Source: Bacteroidales bacterium UBA3143
GTDB taxonomy: Bacteria; Bacteroidota; Bacteroidia; Bacteroidales; Dysgonomonadaceae
Length of the DNA stretch: 9,367 nucleotides
Reading direction: 5' to 3'
Assembly: GCA_002364735.1 (NCBI GenBank)
Contig: DEZB01000037.1
Location: 1-9,367 of the forward strand
The notes under the pieces were generated by a model that saw only the letters and a program-made list of their open reading frames with translations, was not told the origin of the DNA and did no database searches. Positions within the stretch are counted from its first letter, which is position 1. Each line of letters opens with the position of its first letter. Positions 6,772-9,367 of this stretch are shown here, piece after piece. Both the position numbers and the translations under genes were made by a program.

Positions 6772-8043
6772 ATGCTTACATTAAAAACCATTAACGATAA
6801 CCCAACCGAGGTTATTGCTCGTTTACGAAAAAGAAACTTCGATGCCGAAAGCATGATCAATGAAGTATTGAGCCTTGACGAAAAAAGAAGAAATGCTCAA
6901 ACTCAATTAGATAACATTCTTGGCGAGGTTAACGCTACATCAAAACAAATAGGTGCTTACTTCAAGCAAGGCAAGAAAGAAGAAGCTGAAGAGTTGCGCC
7001 AGAAAGTTGCAAAACTAAAGGATGATGCAAAACAACACGAAACCGATTTAGCATTTTCTGAAAAGAAACTCCAAGAAATATTAGTAAACATACCCAATCT
7101 ACCACACCAATCGGTTCCTGAAGGTAAAGGTGCAGACGACAACTTGGTTGAACGCTCTGGAGGAGACATTCCTACCTTGTCAAAAGATGCACAACCTCAT
7201 TGGGAATTGGCTAAAAAATATGACATAATAGATTTTGAATTGGGTGTGAAAATTACTGGTGCTGGATTTCCAATATATAAAGGTAAAGGGGCACGCATGC
7301 AACGTGCGCTCATCAATTTCTTTTTAGATAGTGCACGAGATAATGGCTTCACAGAAGTTCAACCTCCTTATTTAGTAAATGCAGATTCAGGTTTTGGAAC
7401 AGGGCAGTTGCCAGATAAAGAAGGTCAAATGTATCACGCTCAAGTGGATGATCTTTATTTAATTCCAACAGCAGAAGTTCCGGTGACTAATATTTATAGA
7501 GATGTTATATTAGATAGGAAAGAATTTCCAATCAAAAACACTGCCTATTCTGCATGCTTCCGTCGCGAAGCAGGTTCCTACGGAAAAGATGTGCGAGGAC
7601 TGAACCGCTTGCACCAATTTGACAAAGTAGAAATAGTGTGTATTGAAGACCCAGAGCGTTCATACGAACGATTGGACGAAATGGTGAGTTATGTGCAAAC
7701 ACTGGTAGAGAAATTAGGTTTGCCTTGGCGCATACTTCGGCTTTGTGGTGGAGATATGGGTTTCACTTCGGCACTTACTTTCGATTTCGAAGTGTTTTCA
7801 GCAGCCCAAGAACGTTGGCTCGAAGTTAGCTCTGTATCAAACTTCGAAAGCTACCAAGCCAATAGATTAAAATGTCGTTATAAAGACGAAAACAAAAAAA
7901 CTCAATTGTGTCACACCCTCAATGGTAGTGCACTTGCATTGCCACGCATTTTAGCCGCATTGCTTGAAAACAATCAAACACCTGAGGGGATAGTAGTACC
8001 AGAAGTATTGCGTCCTTACACAGGGTTTGATATAATCAATTAG
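6772..8043 (+). CDS. serS: Serine--tRNA ligase
   Basis: A class II aminoacyl-tRNA synthetase that charges tRNA-Ser, and tRNA-Sec where present, with serine in the cytosol. The 423-residue length is typical. Residues 1-~105 form the long antiparallel coiled-coil arm that grips the tRNA-Ser variable arm (rich in K, E and Q, with LDEKRR at 35-40). The catalytic core includes IPTAEVP with the serine-binding TxE (231-237), motif 2 FRREAGSYGKDVRGLNRLHQF (263-283, partly quoted in spirit by its R264, R265 and E266 residues), CGGDMGF (325-331), EVSSVSNFESYQANR (351-365) and motif 3 NGSALALPR (384-392). No residue expected for activity is obviously missing. It has its own promoter just upstream and a rho-independent terminator just downstream, so it is probably monocistronic. 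Confidence 0.97.
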   Translation: MLTLKTINDNPTEVIARLRKRNFDAESMINEVLSLDEKRRNAQTQLDNILGEVNATSKQIGAYFKQGKKEEAEELRQKVAKLKDDAKQHETDLAFSEKKLQEILVNIPNLPHQSVPEGKGADDNLVERSGGDIPTLSKDAQPHWELAKKYDIIDFELGVKITGAGFPIYKGKGARMQRALINFFLDSARDNGFTEVQPPYLVNADSGFGTGQLPDKEGQMYHAQVDDLYLIPTAEVPVTNIYRDVILDRKEFPIKNTAYSACFRREAGSYGKDVRGLNRLHQFDKVEIVCIEDPERSYERLDEMVSYVQTLVEKLGLPWRILRLCGGDMGFTSALTFDFEVFSAAQERWLEVSSVSNFESYQANRLKCRYKDENKKTQLCHTLNGSALALPRILAALLENNQTPEGIVVPEVLRPYTGFDIIN

Positions 8044-8094
8044 CTTTTTAGAGTAAGCGACCGTAGAGTTATACATTTTAGGTACTTATAGCAT

Positions 8095-8135
8095 AGCCGT
8101 TATAAATTTCATTGAGATTTGTGGCGGCTTTTTTT
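8095..8135 (+). terminator. Rho-independent terminator of serS
   Basis: Transcribed from the plus strand, 8095-8110 pairs with 8114-8129 over 16 continuous base pairs, four of them G-U, around a 3-base loop. The base of the stem is GC-rich (AGCCG/CGGCT) and is followed directly by seven T (8129-8135). The G-U pairs would become A-C mismatches in the opposite transcript, so the hairpin is built for plus-strand RNA. It starts 52 bases after the serS stop. Confidence 0.9.
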
Positions 8136-8358
8136 GTAATGCGGCTTTTACCAAGTCTGAGCTGGTGTTTTAATTTTGTATCATCAAATTTTGCCTACAA
8201 GGCACCTTCTCTTTACAAGGTCTTACTTCATAAGAGGTTTTGGCTCTATTAATTTATCGAATACAAATAATGCAACTGCAAGAAATAACTAATCTGGTAA
8301 TTGAAAATCATTTTTGTTGCATTTTTATAGGAAAACATGAAATAAAGCAATTAAAACA

Positions 8359-8400
8359 CCTCCGCTCAGAGCAAAATCGCGATTTTGTTATCTGCGGAGG
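8359..8400. repeat. 42-base imperfect palindrome, copy 1
   Basis: Outer arms CCTCCGC (8359-8365) and GCGGAGG (8394-8400) enclose a perfect 16-base inner palindrome CAAAATCGCGATTTTG (8372-8387). The unit is the same length and architecture as the copy at 8523-8564. The right flank GCTAC continues the match to copy 2 in inverted orientation. It resembles a REP-like extragenic palindromic element; mobility is not shown. Confidence 0.75.
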
Positions 8401-8522
8401 CTACGAAAGCACCTTTTTGTACATTGAAGAGTAAATGTAGGGTGGAAAAGCACCTAAAACAACGATTTATTGCTTTTGTGGGGTAAAAAAGCCCTTTTTC
8501 TTCGAAAAAACAAGAATTGTAG

Positions 8523-8564
8523 CCTCCGCTACCTACAAAATCTGGATTTTGATCCAAGCGGAGG
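8523..8564. repeat. 42-base imperfect palindrome, copy 2 (inverted relative to copy 1)
   Basis: The outer arms extend to 9 bp (GCCTCCGCT at 8522-8530, AGCGGAGGC at 8557-8565), and the inner arms are CAAAATC (8536-8542) and GATTTTG (8545-8551). Aligned as a reverse complement with copy 1 and its right flank, I count 34 of 50 identical bases, the match continuing into the GGCTAC flank. The two units therefore face each other across about 120 bases. Confidence 0.75.
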
Positions 8565-8800
8565 CAACGGAAGTAACTCCTATTTATGTTTATCTCTATA
8601 AAATGTCTACAGAAGTAGGAACATGTTCCGTGAAGAGCCTCAGCAGACTAATTATGTGTAAAACTGTACAATAATGTCTTTGTGTACCATAAGGAAGTGA
8701 AAAATTAAGCGGAAACCTTATATTGTTGCAGGAGCATGGAAGATTCTTATGATGCAACACACCTATCACAAGTAGTTAAAATAAACTTTAAGACATTATT

Positions 8801-9367
8801 TCATTTGAGAATCATTCGCAACAGCTGCACCATAGCCATTATTGCAGATCTACGAATATTGTTTTCGCGAGAGCTGCCAAACATGTATTGTCTTGTAACT
8901 ACTGTTTCATTACAAATGGTGCAAATCCAAACTGTACCAACCGGTTTTTCAGTAGTTCTACCATCTGGCCCTGCTATTCCCGATACTGCAATGGCACAAT
9001 CAGTATTGAATGCAGCCAACGCACCTTTGGCCATATCTTCAACAACTTGTTCACTTACGGCACCATAAGCATCTAAAGATGATTGCTTTACATGTAGCAA
9101 ATTCACTTTAGCGCTATTGGCATAACTAACCTTTGAAATAGACTGATGCACCAGGTAGGGAAGTAAATAGATGTGCAATGTAGCCACCCGAGCAACTTTC
9201 GGCAAGAGAAATAGAAAGTTTTTTGTCTTTTAAAACCTTTCCCAGCACCTCTTCTAATGGACCTTCAGACTCAATTAAAAAATAGCTACCAATGATGGTT
9301 TTTAGTTTCTCAACTTGCTTTATCATTTCAGCGGCGTGTTCTTCACCCTTAACCCACATTGCAGTAA
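8801..9367 (-). pseudogene. cinA: cinA-type gene, frameshifted and cut by the window edge
   Basis: This is the C-terminal part of a CinA-family protein; the PncC-like domain hydrolyses nicotinamide mononucleotide in pyridine nucleotide recycling. From the right edge, one frame encodes the linker before the domain (TAMWVKGEEHAAEMIKQ...) and its beginning, with ISLAESCSGGYIAHLFTS, whose AESC serine is the expected catalytic residue, then stops at 9126-9128 right after VYFKG. A second frame resumes at VSYANSAKVNLL and carries the rest: AYGAVSEQVVEDMAKGALAAF, AVSGIAGPDGRTTEKPVGTVW and the end at 8801. Family members have six residues between this Phe and Tyr (F-K-G-x-V-V-S-Y); here only 10 bases replace the expected 18, implying loss of about 8 bases. 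The upstream frame stays open to 9367, so a longer N-terminal part probably lies outside. Decay is likely, but a sequencing or assembly error is not excluded. Confidence 0.85.

Larger units (their letters stand above)
8136..8800. other. Intergenic region without a convincing gene
   Basis: About 660 bases lie between the serS terminator and the 3' end of the cinA remnant. Short open frames exist (8240-8434 plus, 8366-8557 minus, 8736-9068 plus). The first starts at TTG, the second is made largely of the palindromic repeats, and the third is antisense to cinA; none resembles a known protein. The region holds two 42-base palindromes in inverted orientation (8359-8400 and 8523-8564), a perfect 12-base palindrome GGAACATGTTCC at 8618-8629, and a weak 7-bp inverted repeat at 8724-8730/8753-8759. 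It looks like decayed or repeat-filled spacer. Confidence 0.6.

Noticed and set aside
8240..8557. Two overlapping small frames as genes (8240-8434 plus, 8366-8557 minus)
   Set aside because: They largely translate the two copies of the palindromic repeat, which explains their mutual similarity. The plus frame starts at TTG; neither resembles a known protein.
9120..9135. Programmed ribosomal frameshift in cinA
   Set aside because: The slippery-type run is short, and a simple slip would not restore the missing G-G-V residues of the conserved turn. A deletion fits better.
8801..9205. Separate 134-residue gene starting MPKVARVATLHIYL
   Set aside because: The first ~40 residues are the out-of-frame reading of the upstream cinA half. 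Homology begins only at VSYANSAK, so this is the 3' half of one broken gene.

Overview
The window reads as a stretch of housekeeping chromosome from a low-GC Bacteroidota (Bacteroidetes) bacterium, probably of the order Bacteroidales. Three things point there. The start regions of pheS, tilS and serS carry TAnnTTTG boxes, the -7 promoter element of this phylum. No strong Shine-Dalgarno sequence precedes the genes I checked. Two envelope proteins resemble families typical of the group (a DUF4831-like exported protein and a DUF4163/DUF3298 lipoprotein). The phylum is a confident inference; I cannot place genus or species.

Left part, minus strand (1-4926). From right to left: pheS (phenylalanyl-tRNA synthetase alpha chain), a DUF4831-like exported protein and a DUF3298-type lipoprotein, separated by only 13 and 14 bases and so probably one operon starting at a promoter near 4920. 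After a 180-base gap comes sufB, the scaffold subunit of the SUF Fe-S assembly machine. It ends at a strong hairpin terminator and a short array of about 40-base palindromic repeats that runs to the window's left edge. No sufC follows within the window.

Middle, plus strand (4993-8135). tilS (tRNA-Ile lysidine synthetase) diverges from pheS. It is followed by a 45-residue single-span membrane protein with its own terminator, then serS (seryl-tRNA synthetase) with its own promoter and a clear rho-independent terminator. pheS, tilS and serS all serve tRNA charging or decoding.

Right part (8136-9367). About 660 bases without a convincing gene contain two related 42-base palindromes facing each other in inverted orientation and a separate perfect 12-base palindrome. 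A minus-strand cinA-type gene then runs in from the right edge. Its conserved C-terminal (PncC-like) domain is split between two frames, apparently by a loss of about 8 bases, so it is annotated as a pseudogene.

I see no phage, transposase, CRISPR, toxin-antitoxin or defence genes and no convincing undescribed system. The points most worth a second look are the broken cinA, the inverted palindromic repeat pair, the repeat array and terminator after sufB, and the two uncharacterised envelope genes behind pheS.
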